Shown: in pieces, positions 10,681-19,481 of the stretch
Layout of the letters: the number at the start of each line of letters is the position of its first letter
How positions within the stretch are numbered: position 1 is the stretch's first letter
Assembly (NCBI RefSeq): GCF_001417775.1
Contig: NZ_BBZJ01000016.1
Coordinates: forward strand, 62,001 to 126,000
DNA from: Streptomyces sp. TP-A0356
Lineage (GTDB): Bacteria; Actinomycetota; Actinomycetes; Streptomycetales; Streptomycetaceae
DNA length: 64,000 nucleotides
Direction: 5' to 3'
Translations under genes and position numbers: made by a program
Notes under the pieces: generated by a model
Database searches by the model: none
The model's input: the letters and a program-made list of their open reading frames with translations, nothing else
What the model was told of the DNA's origin: nothing

Positions 10681-11241
10681 ATGAATACGGCACCCGAGGG
10701 CGCGACGCCCGGTTTCCTCGTCTGGCGACTGTCGATGAAGTGGCGCGTCGCCGTCGACCGGGCGGTCGCGCCACTGGGCCTGACCCACGCTCAGTACTCC
10801 CTGGTCGCAACGCTGTTCGGCATGGATCGCGTCGGCCGACGCCCCAGCCAGCGACAGCTCGCCGACCACACCGGACTTGAGGCCCTCTACGTCTCGAAAC
10901 TCGCCCGCACCCTGGAGGCGGCCGGTCTCGTGGACCGAAGCCGCGACCCGGCGGACCCCCGGGCCGTACAGCTCTCGCTCACGGCACAGGGGCAGGACGT
11001 CGCACGGCAGGCGATCGAGGTCGTCCAGCGGCTGCAGGAGCAGTTGCTGCAACCACTGGGCGGCCGCGACAGCGCCCGCACGAAGGGCTTCATGCGCGAG
11101 CTCCGGACCCTGCTCGACGCACCACTCGACCCGTCCGCGGCCGGCAGCCGCCCCGGCGGCACGCACGGCACGGACGGCACGGACGGCAACCGCACCGAAG
11201 ACATCGGACGCGAAGACATCGAAACCTGGGGGCAGTCATGA
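10681..11241 (+). CDS. MarR family transcriptional regulator
   Basis: A 186-residue winged-helix regulator. The recognition region is SQRQLADHTGLEALYVSKLARTLE (positions about 58-81, described by its ends here), followed by the wing SRDPADPRAVQLSLTAQGQ, a classic MarR DxRxxxxxLT pattern. After about residue 150 there is a low-complexity Gly/Thr/Asp tail not usual for the family. MarR proteins respond to small ligands or oxidants. The upstream palindrome suggests autoregulation, and the divergent pirin is a likely target. Its TGA overlaps the ATG of the next gene (ATGA), so the two are translationally coupled. Confidence 0.85.
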   Translation: MNTAPEGATPGFLVWRLSMKWRVAVDRAVAPLGLTHAQYSLVATLFGMDRVGRRPSQRQLADHTGLEALYVSKLARTLEAAGLVDRSRDPADPRAVQLSLTAQGQDVARQAIEVVQRLQEQLLQPLGGRDSARTKGFMRELRTLLDAPLDPSAAGSRPGGTHGTDGTDGNRTEDIGREDIETWGQS

Positions 11242-11708
11242 CCACACCCGACCCCGTCGTCAACGGTCAGCTCATCGGCCTCACCCACTACGCCAGCCGT
11301 GCCCTGCTGGAGCGCGTGCTCGCGCGCACCGGCACCAGCTTCACCCAGTCGGCCACGCTGCGGACGCTCGCGGACAACGGCGGGGACGTCGAGCGCGCCT
11401 CGCTCGTGGGGCTGGTGAGGGACGCGCTCAAGAACGTCGACGAGAAGGCGGTCCACGCCGCCATCGAGGAACTCCTCGACGGCAGAGTGCTGGACGTCTC
11501 CTCGGAGGGCCGGGTGTCGTTCACGGACAGCGGGCGAGAGCTGTTGGACGGCATCCAGGCCGGGGGCAAGGAGGTGGCCTCCCGGCTCTACGCGGGCATC
11601 CCGCGGGAGGACCTGGAGACCGCCGGGCGTGTGCTGACGCTGGTCCTCGCCCGCGCGAACGCCGAGCTGGCGGCCGCACAGCCCACGCGCCCCACGGGGC
11701 ACGGGTAG
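11238..11708 (+). CDS. Small winged-helix (MarR-like) protein coupled to MarR regulator
   Basis: A 156-residue protein starting at ATG 11238, overlapping the MarR stop codon by 4 nt. The pattern is a MarR-like fold: helices TQSATLRTLADNG and ASLVGLVRDAL, then a wing-like RVSFTDSGRELLDGIQ, then helices ending VLTLVLARANAEL. It lacks a strong DNA-recognition match, so it may be a partner or degenerate paralogue of the upstream regulator. Its TAG stop is the first codon of a 16-bp tandem repeat, so the repeat sits directly on the 3' end of the reading frame. Confidence 0.65.
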   Translation: MTTPDPVVNGQLIGLTHYASRALLERVLARTGTSFTQSATLRTLADNGGDVERASLVGLVRDALKNVDEKAVHAAIEELLDGRVLDVSSEGRVSFTDSGRELLDGIQAGGKEVASRLYAGIPREDLETAGRVLTLVLARANAELAAAQPTRPTGHG

Positions 11709-11762
11709 TGGAATGCGCAGGTAGTGGAATGCGCAGGTAGTGGAATGCGCAGGTAGTGGAAT
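11705..11762 (+). repeat. 16-bp tandem repeat, three full copies plus partial
   Basis: GTAGTGGAATGCGCAG occurs without change at 11705-11720, 11721-11736 and 11737-11752, then a partial GTAGTGGAAT at 11753-11762. The first copy supplies the stop codon of the preceding gene. The units are contiguous, so it is a slippage-prone minisatellite and not a spacer array. Confidence 0.9.
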
Positions 11763-11807
11763 ATCGAACCAACCCCGACCGTTGTGCCCGCCGTGAGGAG
11801 GCATGGA

Positions 11808-12155
11808 GTGGAGACGACGTACTACAGCCACGGCACGCCCGCGGAGCGGTGGGAGCGGGCGCGGATGTTCTTCGACGCGCGGGACTACTACGCCGCGGCA
11901 CGGGTCCTGGAGGGGCTGGTGGACGAGGTGCCGGAGCAGACCGGACCGCGGCTGCTGCTGGCGCGCGCCTACTATCACTCGGCCCAACTTCGGCGTGCCG
12001 AGGCAGAGTTGCACACCATCGTGGAACGCGACCCGGTGGAGTGCTACGCCCGGCTGCTGCTGGGGCGCACGCTTCAGCGTCAGGGACGCCACACCGAGGC
12101 GGAGCCTCATCTGCGGATCGCCGCGGCGCTCTCCGGTGACTTCGCGGAGGTGTGA
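11808..12155 (+). CDS. Small tetratricopeptide repeat protein
   Basis: A 115-residue protein made of about three TPR units: ERWERARMFFDARDYYAAAR, LLLARAYYHSAQLRRAEAEL and ARLLLGRTLQRQGRHTEAEP with the spacing and small/large residue pattern of TPR helices A and B. It has no other domain, signal peptide or membrane segment, so it is probably a cytoplasmic scaffold. I chose GTG 11808 because GAGGAGG (11795-11801) sits exactly 7 nt upstream; an earlier GTG at 11784 has none. Function is unknown. Confidence 0.75.
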   Translation: METTYYSHGTPAERWERARMFFDARDYYAAARVLEGLVDEVPEQTGPRLLLARAYYHSAQLRRAEAELHTIVERDPVECYARLLLGRTLQRQGRHTEAEPHLRIAAALSGDFAEV

Positions 12156-12332
12156 GCCGCCAACAGGCCGATGGACCGACGGCCCGTGCCCGGGCAACCG
12201 GGTACGGGCCGGTGCCTACGGAGGACGCGTCGGCGGGCGGGAGGCCACGACTCCGTGCGACAGCCGATGACCTGTGCCACAGGAACACCCGGCCGTCCCG
12301 TCCGCCGCGCGACCCGCCGGTCAGCCGGCGCG

Positions 12333-12512
12333 ATGGCATCCGAAGTCGACCACCCGAACCCGAACGCCCGCCCGATCGCCGAGCGGGTCGAGGAACTGCT
12401 CGCCGCCGGTGGCCCGTTGCCGATCGTCGCCGCGGGCGATCCGGTGCTGCGCCGTGGCACCGAGCCCTTCGAGGGCCGGCCGGAGGGCGCCTGGGTGCTG
12501 CTCAAGGCTTGA
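12333..12512 (+). pseudogene. Peptide deformylase, N-terminal remnant
   Basis: A 59-codon frame whose residues 10-50 read as the N-terminal arm of an actinobacterial peptide deformylase: RPIAERVEELLAAGGPLPIV followed by AAGDPVLRRGTEPF. Sequence similarity stops there, and the frame ends nine residues later after unrelated EGAWVLLKA. The catalytic motifs of the family (GxGLAAPQ, EGCLS, QHExDH) are all missing. It is therefore a 3'-truncated copy that cannot be an active enzyme. The break near 12480 marks an old deletion or recombination end, just before the LysR gene. Confidence 0.75.
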
Positions 12513-12543
12513 TTCCCGTCAACTCTCCTGAACGCGGCTGCGT

Positions 12544-13479
12544 TCAGCGCGGAATCACCCAGCCCGGCGCCCAGGTCCCGGCGGCGTCGTGGCCGGCCGC
12601 TGTGGCGGCGAGGTGGGCGCGGAGGGTGGCCAGCGCTGGGTGGGGGTTGTCGCGGTGCCAGAGGAGCGAGTGCGGGTAGACGGGCGTCGGGTCGGTCACC
12701 GGGATGCGGCGCAGGCCGTGGTTGGCGGGCCAGACGAGGCGGGTCTGCTCGCCCATGAAGGTGGCCAGGGCCGGGGTGTCGGCGACGGTGTCGAGGAGCG
12801 CGTCGGAGCCGAAGTTGGGGCCGGTCGCCTCGATGGTGAGTCCGAACTCGGCGACGAGGTCGTCGTAGTAGGCGGCCCACTCGGTACCGGGGACGATGCC
12901 GGGCATCCAGATCCGGTGCCCGGCGAGCTGGGCGACGGTCACCGACCGGGCTCCCGCCAGCGCGTGGGCGGGACCGGTGAGGAGCTGGAGCGGCTCGTCG
13001 AGCACCCGGACGGACTCGATGTCCTCGGGAAGGGGCCGGCCGGGCGCGGCGACGGCGCGGAAGGACGCGTCGATCGCACCGGACCGGATGGCGGTGACGG
13101 CCGTCTCGATGTCGAGCAGCATCACCACGTCGAGGTCGATCTCGGGGTGCGCGTGGTGGAAGCCGCGCATCAGGCCTGACGGCGCGACGCGCGAGGCGAT
13201 CACGTCGACGCGTAGCGGACGACGGCCGGGGCGCACCGACGCGACCGCGCGCTCGGCGACGCGCAGCAGCTCGCGCGCGTGGGGCAGGAACGCCTGCCCG
13301 TCGATGGTGAGCTCGGCGCCGCGCGCGGTGCGGGTGAACAGCCGCACGCCGAGGTTGCGCTCCAGCGCGGCGATGCGTTTGGAGACGGCCTGCTGGGTGA
13401 CCGCCAGTTCGGCGGCGGCCTCCTGGAACTGCCCCGCGTCGGCGGCGGCGACGAAGGTCCGGACGGTGTCGAGGTCCAT
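12544..13479 (-). CDS. LysR family transcriptional regulator
   Basis: A 311-residue LysR protein of normal length. The winged helix-turn-helix occupies residues 1-60 (TVRTFVAAADAGQFQEAAAE and VTQQAVSKRIAALERNLGVR). The rest is a periplasmic-binding-like effector domain starting at RPLRVDVIASR. The chosen ATG 13479 begins MDLDTVRTF, the usual start for the family. Directly upstream is an 11-bp-arm palindrome, and TAGGGT lies 5 nt before the ATG, so the site is well placed for autorepression. The neighbouring disulfide oxidoreductase is on the same strand, so there is no divergent target gene, which is unusual for LysR. Confidence 0.85.
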   Translation of the reverse strand: MDLDTVRTFVAAADAGQFQEAAAELAVTQQAVSKRIAALERNLGVRLFTRTARGAELTIDGQAFLPHARELLRVAERAVASVRPGRRPLRVDVIASRVAPSGLMRGFHHAHPEIDLDVVMLLDIETAVTAIRSGAIDASFRAVAAPGRPLPEDIESVRVLDEPLQLLTGPAHALAGARSVTVAQLAGHRIWMPGIVPGTEWAAYYDDLVAEFGLTIEATGPNFGSDALLDTVADTPALATFMGEQTRLVWPANHGLRRIPVTDPTPVYPHSLLWHRDNPHPALATLRAHLAATAAGHDAAGTWAPGWVIPR

Positions 13480-13490
13480 GCCATACCCTA

Positions 13491-13515
13491 CGGCCACAAC
13501 CGTTGGTTGTGGCCG
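13491..13515. promoter_or_regulatory. 25-bp palindrome, likely LysR operator
   Basis: CGGCCACAACC (13491-13501) and GGTTGTGGCCG (13505-13515) are exact complements around a 3-nt centre. The palindrome begins 12 nt upstream of the LysR start codon and covers its expected -35 region. Confidence 0.6.
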
Positions 13516-13631
13516 ACGGCTGGCCGAGTGCGGCGAAGGCGCCCGGAGCGTACGCTCCGCCGCGGGCGGCGGAGCCGACGTGCTGACGTTCGTGAAGTGG
13601 TTCTCCCACTCGGGTGACACCCCCGTCGGTG

Positions 13632-15062
13632 TCAGCCCCGGTATGCCTCCAGCAACCGCAGCCAGACCTCGCTGATCGTCGGATACGACGGCACCGCGTG
13701 CCACAGGCGGTCGATCGGGACCTCGCCGGCGACGGCGATGGTCGCGGAGTGCAGCATCTCCCCGACGCCGGGGCCGACGAAGGTGACGCCCAGCAGGGTC
13801 TCGCTGTCCAGGTCGACGATCATGCGGGCGCGCCCCCGGTAGCCGTCCGCGTACAGACCCGCCCCCGCGACCGACGACATGTCGACGTCCACGGCGCGCA
13901 CCTGGTGACCGGCCTGCTCCGCCTCCGCGAGAGACAGGCCCACGGCGGCCGCCTCCGGATCGGTGAAGACCACCTGTGGCACCGCCGCGTGGTCGGCGGT
14001 GGCGGAGTGGGCGCCCCACGGGTCCGTCTCCAGCAGCGGGACCCCCGCGGCGCGGGCCGTGATGGCCGCGCCCGCGATGCGCGCCTGGTACTTGCCCTGA
14101 TGTGTGAGGAGTGCGCGGTGATTGACGTCGCCCACCCCGTACAGCCACTCACTGCCCTTGACCCGCAGGGTGTCGTCGACCGACAGCCAGGAGCCGGGTT
14201 CCAGGCCGATGGTGTCCAGGCCGATGTCGTCCGTGCGGGGCGCCCGGCCGGTGGCGAAGAGGATCTCGTCCGCCTCCAGGCGGTCACCGCCGTCCGTGAC
14301 GACCACGACCGTGCCGCCCTCACGCCGCACCGACTCCACCGAGGTACCGGTGCGTACGTCGACGCCCGCCTCGGTGAGCGCGTCGGCGACCAGTTCCCCG
14401 GCGAACGGCTCCATACGCGGCAGCAGGCCCTTTCCGCGGACCAGGAGGGTGACCTGGGAGCCGAGGGCCTGCCAGGCCGTGGCCATCTCGGTCGCCACCA
14501 CGCCTCCGCCCACGATGATCAGGCGGCCGGGGGCGGACTTCGCGCTCGTCGCCTCACGGCTGGTCCACGGGTTCACCTCGGCGATCCCCGGCAGATCGGG
14601 CAGCAGAGCCCTGCTGCCGGTGCACACGGCCACCGCGTGCCGGGCGGTGAGGACATGGTGCTCTCCGTCGGGGCTGCTCACCGTGACCGTACGGGGCCCG
14701 GCCAGTCGTCCGTGCCCCCGGTACAGGTCCGCCCCGATGGCGTCCAGCCAGCCGACCTGCCCGTCGTCCTTCCAGTTGGAGGCCTCGTAGTCCCGGTGCG
14801 CGAGGACCGCCGGCACGTCGAGGTGGCCCTGCACCAGGTGGCCGAGGCCCGGGACGCGACGGGCGTCCGCGCGGGCGATCACCGGGCGCAGCAGCGCCTT
14901 GCTGGGCATGCACGCCCAGTACGAGCACTCGCCGCCGACCAGTTCGCTCTCCACGACCGCGGTGGACAGACCGGCCGCACGGGTGCGGTCGGCGACGTTC
15001 TCCCCCACTGGCCCGGCACCGAGCACCACGACGTCATAGGCGATGGATTCCGTTTCCGTCAT
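13632..15062 (-). CDS. FAD-dependent pyridine nucleotide-disulfide oxidoreductase
   Basis: A 476-residue class I disulfide oxidoreductase. The FAD-binding motif VVVLGAGPVGENVADR is at the N-terminus, and the redox-active CxxxxC is in GGECSYWACMPSKALL. The NAD(P)-binding GGGVVATEMATAW is central, and the C-terminal catalytic His-Glu pair is in HAVPSYPTISEVW. The redox motif CSYWAC differs from the lipoamide dehydrogenase form (CLNxGC), so the substrate is not clear; mycothione, thioredoxin-like or small disulfide reduction are all possible. It is divergent from thioredoxin with about 120 bp between them, which fits a joint thiol-redox role. Confidence 0.85.
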   Translation of the reverse strand: MTETESIAYDVVVLGAGPVGENVADRTRAAGLSTAVVESELVGGECSYWACMPSKALLRPVIARADARRVPGLGHLVQGHLDVPAVLAHRDYEASNWKDDGQVGWLDAIGADLYRGHGRLAGPRTVTVSSPDGEHHVLTARHAVAVCTGSRALLPDLPGIAEVNPWTSREATSAKSAPGRLIIVGGGVVATEMATAWQALGSQVTLLVRGKGLLPRMEPFAGELVADALTEAGVDVRTGTSVESVRREGGTVVVVTDGGDRLEADEILFATGRAPRTDDIGLDTIGLEPGSWLSVDDTLRVKGSEWLYGVGDVNHRALLTHQGKYQARIAGAAITARAAGVPLLETDPWGAHSATADHAAVPQVVFTDPEAAAVGLSLAEAEQAGHQVRAVDVDMSSVAGAGLYADGYRGRARMIVDLDSETLLGVTFVGPGVGEMLHSATIAVAGEVPIDRLWHAVPSYPTISEVWLRLLEAYRG

Positions 15063-15183
15063 GGGCCCAGTCTGGTTGTTGGTGTGCGCGGTGGCCACAC
15101 GGGTACGTGCGCGGAATACATGACCATGCAACGCCGTTGTCGACAGCGGTCCAGCCCCGACACCAGGAAGAGGGAGACACGCC

Positions 15184-15570
<387 letters not shown>

Positions 15571-15610
15571 CCACCCGAAGGCGTTGATCCGGAACAGTAC
15601 GTCGCCACGC

Positions 15611-15709
15611 CCCGCGTACCGTCGTCCAGCGCGGATCGGTGAAGGCGTTCGGGTTCGCCTCACCGCCGAAGCGGGCGCCGGTGCCGGAGGCGGCGATCCC
15701 TCCGAAGGG
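15611..15709 (-). pseudogene. Aldehyde dehydrogenase C-terminal remnant
   Basis: A minus-strand segment of 33 codons reads PFGGIAASGTGARFGGEAN then PNAFTDPRWTTVRG, the very conserved C-terminus of aldehyde dehydrogenases (PFGGxxASG, then FT-x3-W-x-TV). No other part of the enzyme is present on either side. It lies between trxA and the LacI gene and is the tail of a deleted gene. Confidence 0.65.
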
Positions 15710-15759
15710 GCGTCGGCCCCGTCGGCCTGATCGGCCGGGTGCGCGGCGCGCGATACGCA

Positions 15760-16794
15760 TCAGCTCGATTCGCGGTGCACGATCCGTGCCCCGAGCACCT
15801 CGTGCACCTCGGGCACGCCTCCGGGATCGCGCACCACTCTGTCGACGAGCTCGGCGAGATCCTGTCCGGACGGCAGTTCGATGTGGACGGTGCTCAGTCG
15901 CGGCCGCAGCAACCGGCCGAGCATCAGGTCGTCGGCGCCGACGACGGCCGTCTCCTCGGGAACCCCCACGCCCTCGTCCTGCAGGGCGCGCATGAGGAGC
16001 ATCGCGTACTCGTCGTTGTAGGCGAAGACGGCGTCCAGGGCCAGGGAACGCCAGCGCGCGGCGAGCCGCGCGGCGGCCTCCTCCTCGTAGGCCAGCGGCA
16101 GCTCGGTGACGGTCGCGTCGGTGTCCTCCACGGCGCGCCGTACGCCTTCCAGCCGGGGAGCGGCGAAGAACTCCAGACCGGGCTTCTGCGGGATGACGAC
16201 ACCGACCCTGCGGCGGCCCTGGGCCAGCAGGTGCACCCCGGCGCTGTGCCCGACCCCGTGATGGTCCAGGAGCAGCGCGTGCGCCCCCTCGACGCGCTCC
16301 GGGCCGAGGGTGACGACGGCGCGGGCGCCGGAGCGCTTGAGGATGTGCACGCCCTCAGGGCCGAGACCGCCGCCGGGTACCAGAACCGCGACCGGCCTCA
16401 GTTCGGCCCAGGCGCGGGCGGCCTCGTCGCCGTGCAGACCGACACCGCCGTACTGCACGACGGTGTAGTCCAGACGACTGAGGGCCCACTGCAGTTCGTT
16501 GAGGAACTGGCTGTACAGCGGCCCCACCGGAACGTTCGGTGCGGGCATCAGCACCATACGGCTGTGTCCGGCGCGCAGGCTGCGGGCGGCGGCGTGCGGA
16601 ACGTACCCCAGCTCCTTGGCGGCCTCCTGGACACGACGGCGCGTGGGTTCGCTGATGCGCACGGCACTGGTGTTGTTGAGGACGTACGAGACGGTCGCGC
16701 GCGAGACACCGGCCAGACGTGCCACATCGGCACTCGTCGGCACGGCGGATGGTGCGGGCGACGAAGGGACGGGCTGTTTCGGTATCTGCACCAT
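15760..16794 (-). CDS. LacI family transcriptional regulator
   Basis: A 344-residue LacI-type repressor. The helix-turn-helix is TSADVARLAGVSRATVSYVL, followed by the hinge helix region PHAAARSLRAGHSRM, then a periplasmic-binding-type sugar domain (LLRPRLSTVHIELPSGQDLA near the end). An ATG at 16806, four codons earlier, is an alternative start. It is divergent from an amidase with 157 bp between; a short palindrome there (16914-16925) may be its site. LacI regulators usually sense sugars or nucleosides, so its link to the amidase is only positional. Confidence 0.85.
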   Translation of the reverse strand: MVQIPKQPVPSSPAPSAVPTSADVARLAGVSRATVSYVLNNTSAVRISEPTRRRVQEAAKELGYVPHAAARSLRAGHSRMVLMPAPNVPVGPLYSQFLNELQWALSRLDYTVVQYGGVGLHGDEAARAWAELRPVAVLVPGGGLGPEGVHILKRSGARAVVTLGPERVEGAHALLLDHHGVGHSAGVHLLAQGRRRVGVVIPQKPGLEFFAAPRLEGVRRAVEDTDATVTELPLAYEEEAAARLAARWRSLALDAVFAYNDEYAMLLMRALQDEGVGVPEETAVVGADDLMLGRLLRPRLSTVHIELPSGQDLAELVDRVVRDPGGVPEVHEVLGARIVHRESS

Positions 16795-16913
16795 GACGTA
16801 CCGCATCTTCGCAGAGCGGCCACAGGGGCCGCCTCCGGGGTGCGCACGGAGCCCGAACGGCCGCTTCCACAAGGGAAGTTGCGCATTCCCTCGCGGACGG
16901 CGCGGCCACAGGT

Positions 16914-16925
16914 TACCGTTCGGTA
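16914..16925. promoter_or_regulatory. 12-bp palindrome between lacI-type and amidase genes
   Basis: TACCG-TT-CGGTA is an even-length palindrome 26 nt before the amidase start. It is a candidate operator for the divergent LacI protein, though shorter than most LacI-family sites. Confidence 0.3.
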
Positions 16926-16951
16926 GACAACGGAGTTGCGGAGGTGTCCCC

Positions 16952-18385
16952 ATGGCTTCCGAACGGAATCCGGGTCTGGCCGAGTGCGCCCGTGCGCTGG
17001 CCGTCGGTGAGGTGACCTCACGCCAGGTCGTGGAGCGTGCGCTGGCGGCGATCGAGGCGGCACAGCCCTCGGTGAACGCGTTCCGCCTGGTGCGCGCCGA
17101 GGCCGCGCTCGCCGAGGCGGAGGCGGCCGACCGGGAGCTGGCGGCCGGGGTGCGGCGGCCGCTTCTCGGGGTGCCGGTGGCCGTCAAGGACGACATGGAC
17201 GTGGCCGGCGAGCCGACCGCGTTCGGCTGCTCCGGCTCCTTCCCGCCGGTGGCCGAGGACGGCGAGGCGGTACGGCGGCTGCGCGCGGCCGGCGCCGTGG
17301 TCGTCGGCAAGACCAATACCTGTGAGCTGGGTCAGTGGCCGTTCACCGAAGGCCCCGCCTTCGGCGCCACCCGCAACCCCTGGGACCTCGAACACACCCC
17401 GGGCGGCTCCTCCGGCGGGTCCGCGGCGGCGGTCGCCGCGGGCCTGGTGCCGGCCGCACTGGGCTCGGACGGCGCCGGGTCGGTACGTATCCCGGCCGCG
17501 TGGACGCATCTCGTGGGCATCAAGCCGCAGCGCGGCCGGATCTCGACGTGGCCGCGCCCCGAGTCCTTCCAGGGCATCACGGTCAACGGCACGCTCGCCC
17601 GTACGGTCGCGGACGCGGCCCTGCTGCTGGACGCGGCGAGCGGCAACCACGGCGACGACCTGCACCGCCCGCCCGCGGTGGACGTCTTGGCCGCGGTGGG
17701 GCGCGACCCGGGGCGGCTGCGGATCGCGCTCTCGCTGAAGCCGCCGTTCACGGCATTGCCCGCCCGGCTCGATCCCCGCATCCGGGCCCGCGTCCACGCG
17801 CTCGCCGAGCGGCTGGCCGCTCTCGGGCACGTGGTCGAGGAGGCGGAGCCGCGCTACGGGCAGATCGGGCTCACCTTCCTGCCACGCGCGACCGCCGGAG
17901 TCGCCGAGCGGGTGCGCGACCTGCCCTGCCAGGACCTGCTCGACCGGCGCACGCGGGACGCGGCGCGCCTGGGCCGACTGCTCGGCGGGGCGCCGCTGCG
18001 CGCGGCACGGCGGGCGGAGGCGCTGCTGCACCGGCGGGTGGGGGCCCTCTTCTCCTCGTACGACGTCATTCTCGCGCCGACGACGGCCGCTCCCCCGCCG
18101 CGCATCGGAACGCTTCTGAACATGAGCGGCTGGAACACCGACCGCGCGATGATCGCCGCCTGTCCGTACGCCTGGCCGTGGAACGTGCTCGGCTGGCCGG
18201 GCGTCAACGTCCCGGCGGGCTTCGTCGACGAGGGCACCTCCCGGCTGCCGGTGGGTGCGCAGTTGCTGGGCCCGGCGAACAGCGAGCCGCTTCTGGTGTC
18301 GCTGGCGGCCCAGTTGGAGGCGGATCTGAGGTGGCACGAGCTGTGGCCGCCGCAGCGGAGTGAGGCGCCGACCGAGGCGGTCTGA
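16952..18385 (+). CDS. Amidase (amidase signature family)
   Basis: A 477-residue amidase signature hydrolase. The Ser-cisSer-Lys triad is visible: Lys79 in VPVAVKDDMD, Ser153 in PGGSSGGSAAAVAAG, and the nucleophile Ser177 in LGSDGAGSVRIPA. The usual GGS before the nucleophile is AGS here. Length is normal for bacterial amidases, and there is no GatB/GatC partner nearby, so it is not the tRNA amidotransferase. It probably hydrolyses a small amide in the cytoplasm. ATG 16952 is preceded by GGAGGTG. It is divergent from a LacI repressor. Confidence 0.87.
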   Translation: MASERNPGLAECARALAVGEVTSRQVVERALAAIEAAQPSVNAFRLVRAEAALAEAEAADRELAAGVRRPLLGVPVAVKDDMDVAGEPTAFGCSGSFPPVAEDGEAVRRLRAAGAVVVGKTNTCELGQWPFTEGPAFGATRNPWDLEHTPGGSSGGSAAAVAAGLVPAALGSDGAGSVRIPAAWTHLVGIKPQRGRISTWPRPESFQGITVNGTLARTVADAALLLDAASGNHGDDLHRPPAVDVLAAVGRDPGRLRIALSLKPPFTALPARLDPRIRARVHALAERLAALGHVVEEAEPRYGQIGLTFLPRATAGVAERVRDLPCQDLLDRRTRDAARLGRLLGGAPLRAARRAEALLHRRVGALFSSYDVILAPTTAAPPPRIGTLLNMSGWNTDRAMIAACPYAWPWNVLGWPGVNVPAGFVDEGTSRLPVGAQLLGPANSEPLLVSLAAQLEADLRWHELWPPQRSEAPTEAV

Positions 18386-18439
18386 ACGCCGGTTCCCTCG
18401 GACCGCACGGGCGCCGTGCCGCACCACCCCGCGCACTCC

Positions 18440-18493
18440 TGTTGACGGGGATTCAGCCGCACCGCTGTTACCGGCAGCCGATGTCTGTCAACA
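18440..18493 (+). promoter_or_regulatory. Candidate promoter and inverted repeat before the protease-VMAP operon
   Basis: TTGACG (18442-18447) with a weak -10 (TGTTAC, 18466-18471) precedes the operon. The same -35 is part of an inverted repeat: TGTTGAC (18440-18446) and GTCAACA (18487-18493). An operator overlapping the promoter is possible. Confidence 0.35.
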
Positions 18494-18524
18494 TCGTGCA
18501 AAGGCGGAGCGAACGGGGCGCGGG

Positions 18525-19481
18525 GTGTCGCAGTCGATCGAGGACTCATGGCGGATTCGGATTCTCGGGGCGGACAACACACCGGTGGGATCGGGTGTTC
18601 TCGTGGCTGGGGGCAGGGTGCTGACGTGCGCTCATGTCGTGCAGAGCGCCCTGGGGATGGATGATCGGGACAGTCCGCAGGACCGGCCCGTCGCCGTCGA
18701 CCATCCGGGCTCGCTGACCGGTGACATGTCGTACGCCTCGGTTCTGCCGCAGGGCTGGGCACCACCCGACCAGGAGCGAGCGGATGTCGCGGTGCTCCAG
18801 TTGCACGACGCCGCGCCGCCCGACTGCACGCCCGCGCGGCTGCGGCCGTGCGGCCCCGTACACGGCCGCACCGTACGCGTCTTCGGTCAGGCCTCGGCCG
18901 CCCCTCCGGGCATCTGGGTCGCCGCGCGGCTGCTGGGCGCGGGAGGGCTGAGCCCGGACTGGATCCAGTTGGAGAGCGTGCACCCGGCGGATGCGCGGGT
19001 GCAGGGCGGATACAGCGGGGCGGGGACCGTCGACGAGAACGGGGACGTCGTCGGCATCGTCGTGGCGGCACGCCGCTCGACCGACTCCCGCATCGCCTGG
19101 ATGATCCCGGTCGAGGCCGTGGTGCGCTACTGCCCGCTCCTGGGCGACGCCGTGTACGGCGAGTCACCACCCGCCCCCGCCTGGCCGCGCGGCGCCGAGC
19201 GCGAACTGGCCGCCGCTCTGGTGCGGGTCCCGAGCATGCGCGACCCGCAACGCCGCGACAGTGTGCTGCGCGACGCGGGCGACGAGATCTTCGATCTCGC
19301 CGAGCGCTCGCCCGTCCTGCTGGAGGACGTGCGAGGGGTCGTCGAGCTGTGTCTGCAGTACGCGGACGGCATCGACCGGCTCGCCGCCGCACTTCGCTGG
19401 TACGAGCGGGGTTCGTTGCCCATGCGGGAGTTCGAGCGCGTGGTCGTCCGTCTGCGCGACGCGCCGGGGGCTGCGCCGTGA
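18525..19481 (+). CDS. Trypsin-like serine protease with effector-associated domain
   Basis: A 318-residue cytoplasmic trypsin-fold protein (no signal peptide). The triad is His37 in VLTCAHVVQ, Asp87 in ADVAVLQL, and Ser164 in QGGYSGAGTV (GYSG in place of GDSG). From about residue 225 a helical module follows (PSMRDPQRRDSVL and CLQYADGIDRLAAALRWYE), matching the effector-associated domains (EAD2-like) that recruit proteases to NTPase sensors. It is the first gene of a tightly coupled operon whose other members are a VMAP-like protein, a MoxR ATPase and a vWA/STAND/TPR protein. I infer it is the executioner, cleaving a target on signal. GTG 18525 was chosen because the trypsin fold starts right after it. 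Its stop overlaps the next start (GTGA). Confidence 0.8.
   Translation: MSQSIEDSWRIRILGADNTPVGSGVLVAGGRVLTCAHVVQSALGMDDRDSPQDRPVAVDHPGSLTGDMSYASVLPQGWAPPDQERADVAVLQLHDAAPPDCTPARLRPCGPVHGRTVRVFGQASAAPPGIWVAARLLGAGGLSPDWIQLESVHPADARVQGGYSGAGTVDENGDVVGIVVAARRSTDSRIAWMIPVEAVVRYCPLLGDAVYGESPPAPAWPRGAERELAAALVRVPSMRDPQRRDSVLRDAGDEIFDLAERSPVLLEDVRGVVELCLQYADGIDRLAAALRWYERGSLPMREFERVVVRLRDAPGAAP

Noticed and set aside
11705..11762. Possible CRISPR array
   Set aside because: The repeat units are contiguous with no spacers, and no cas gene is near.
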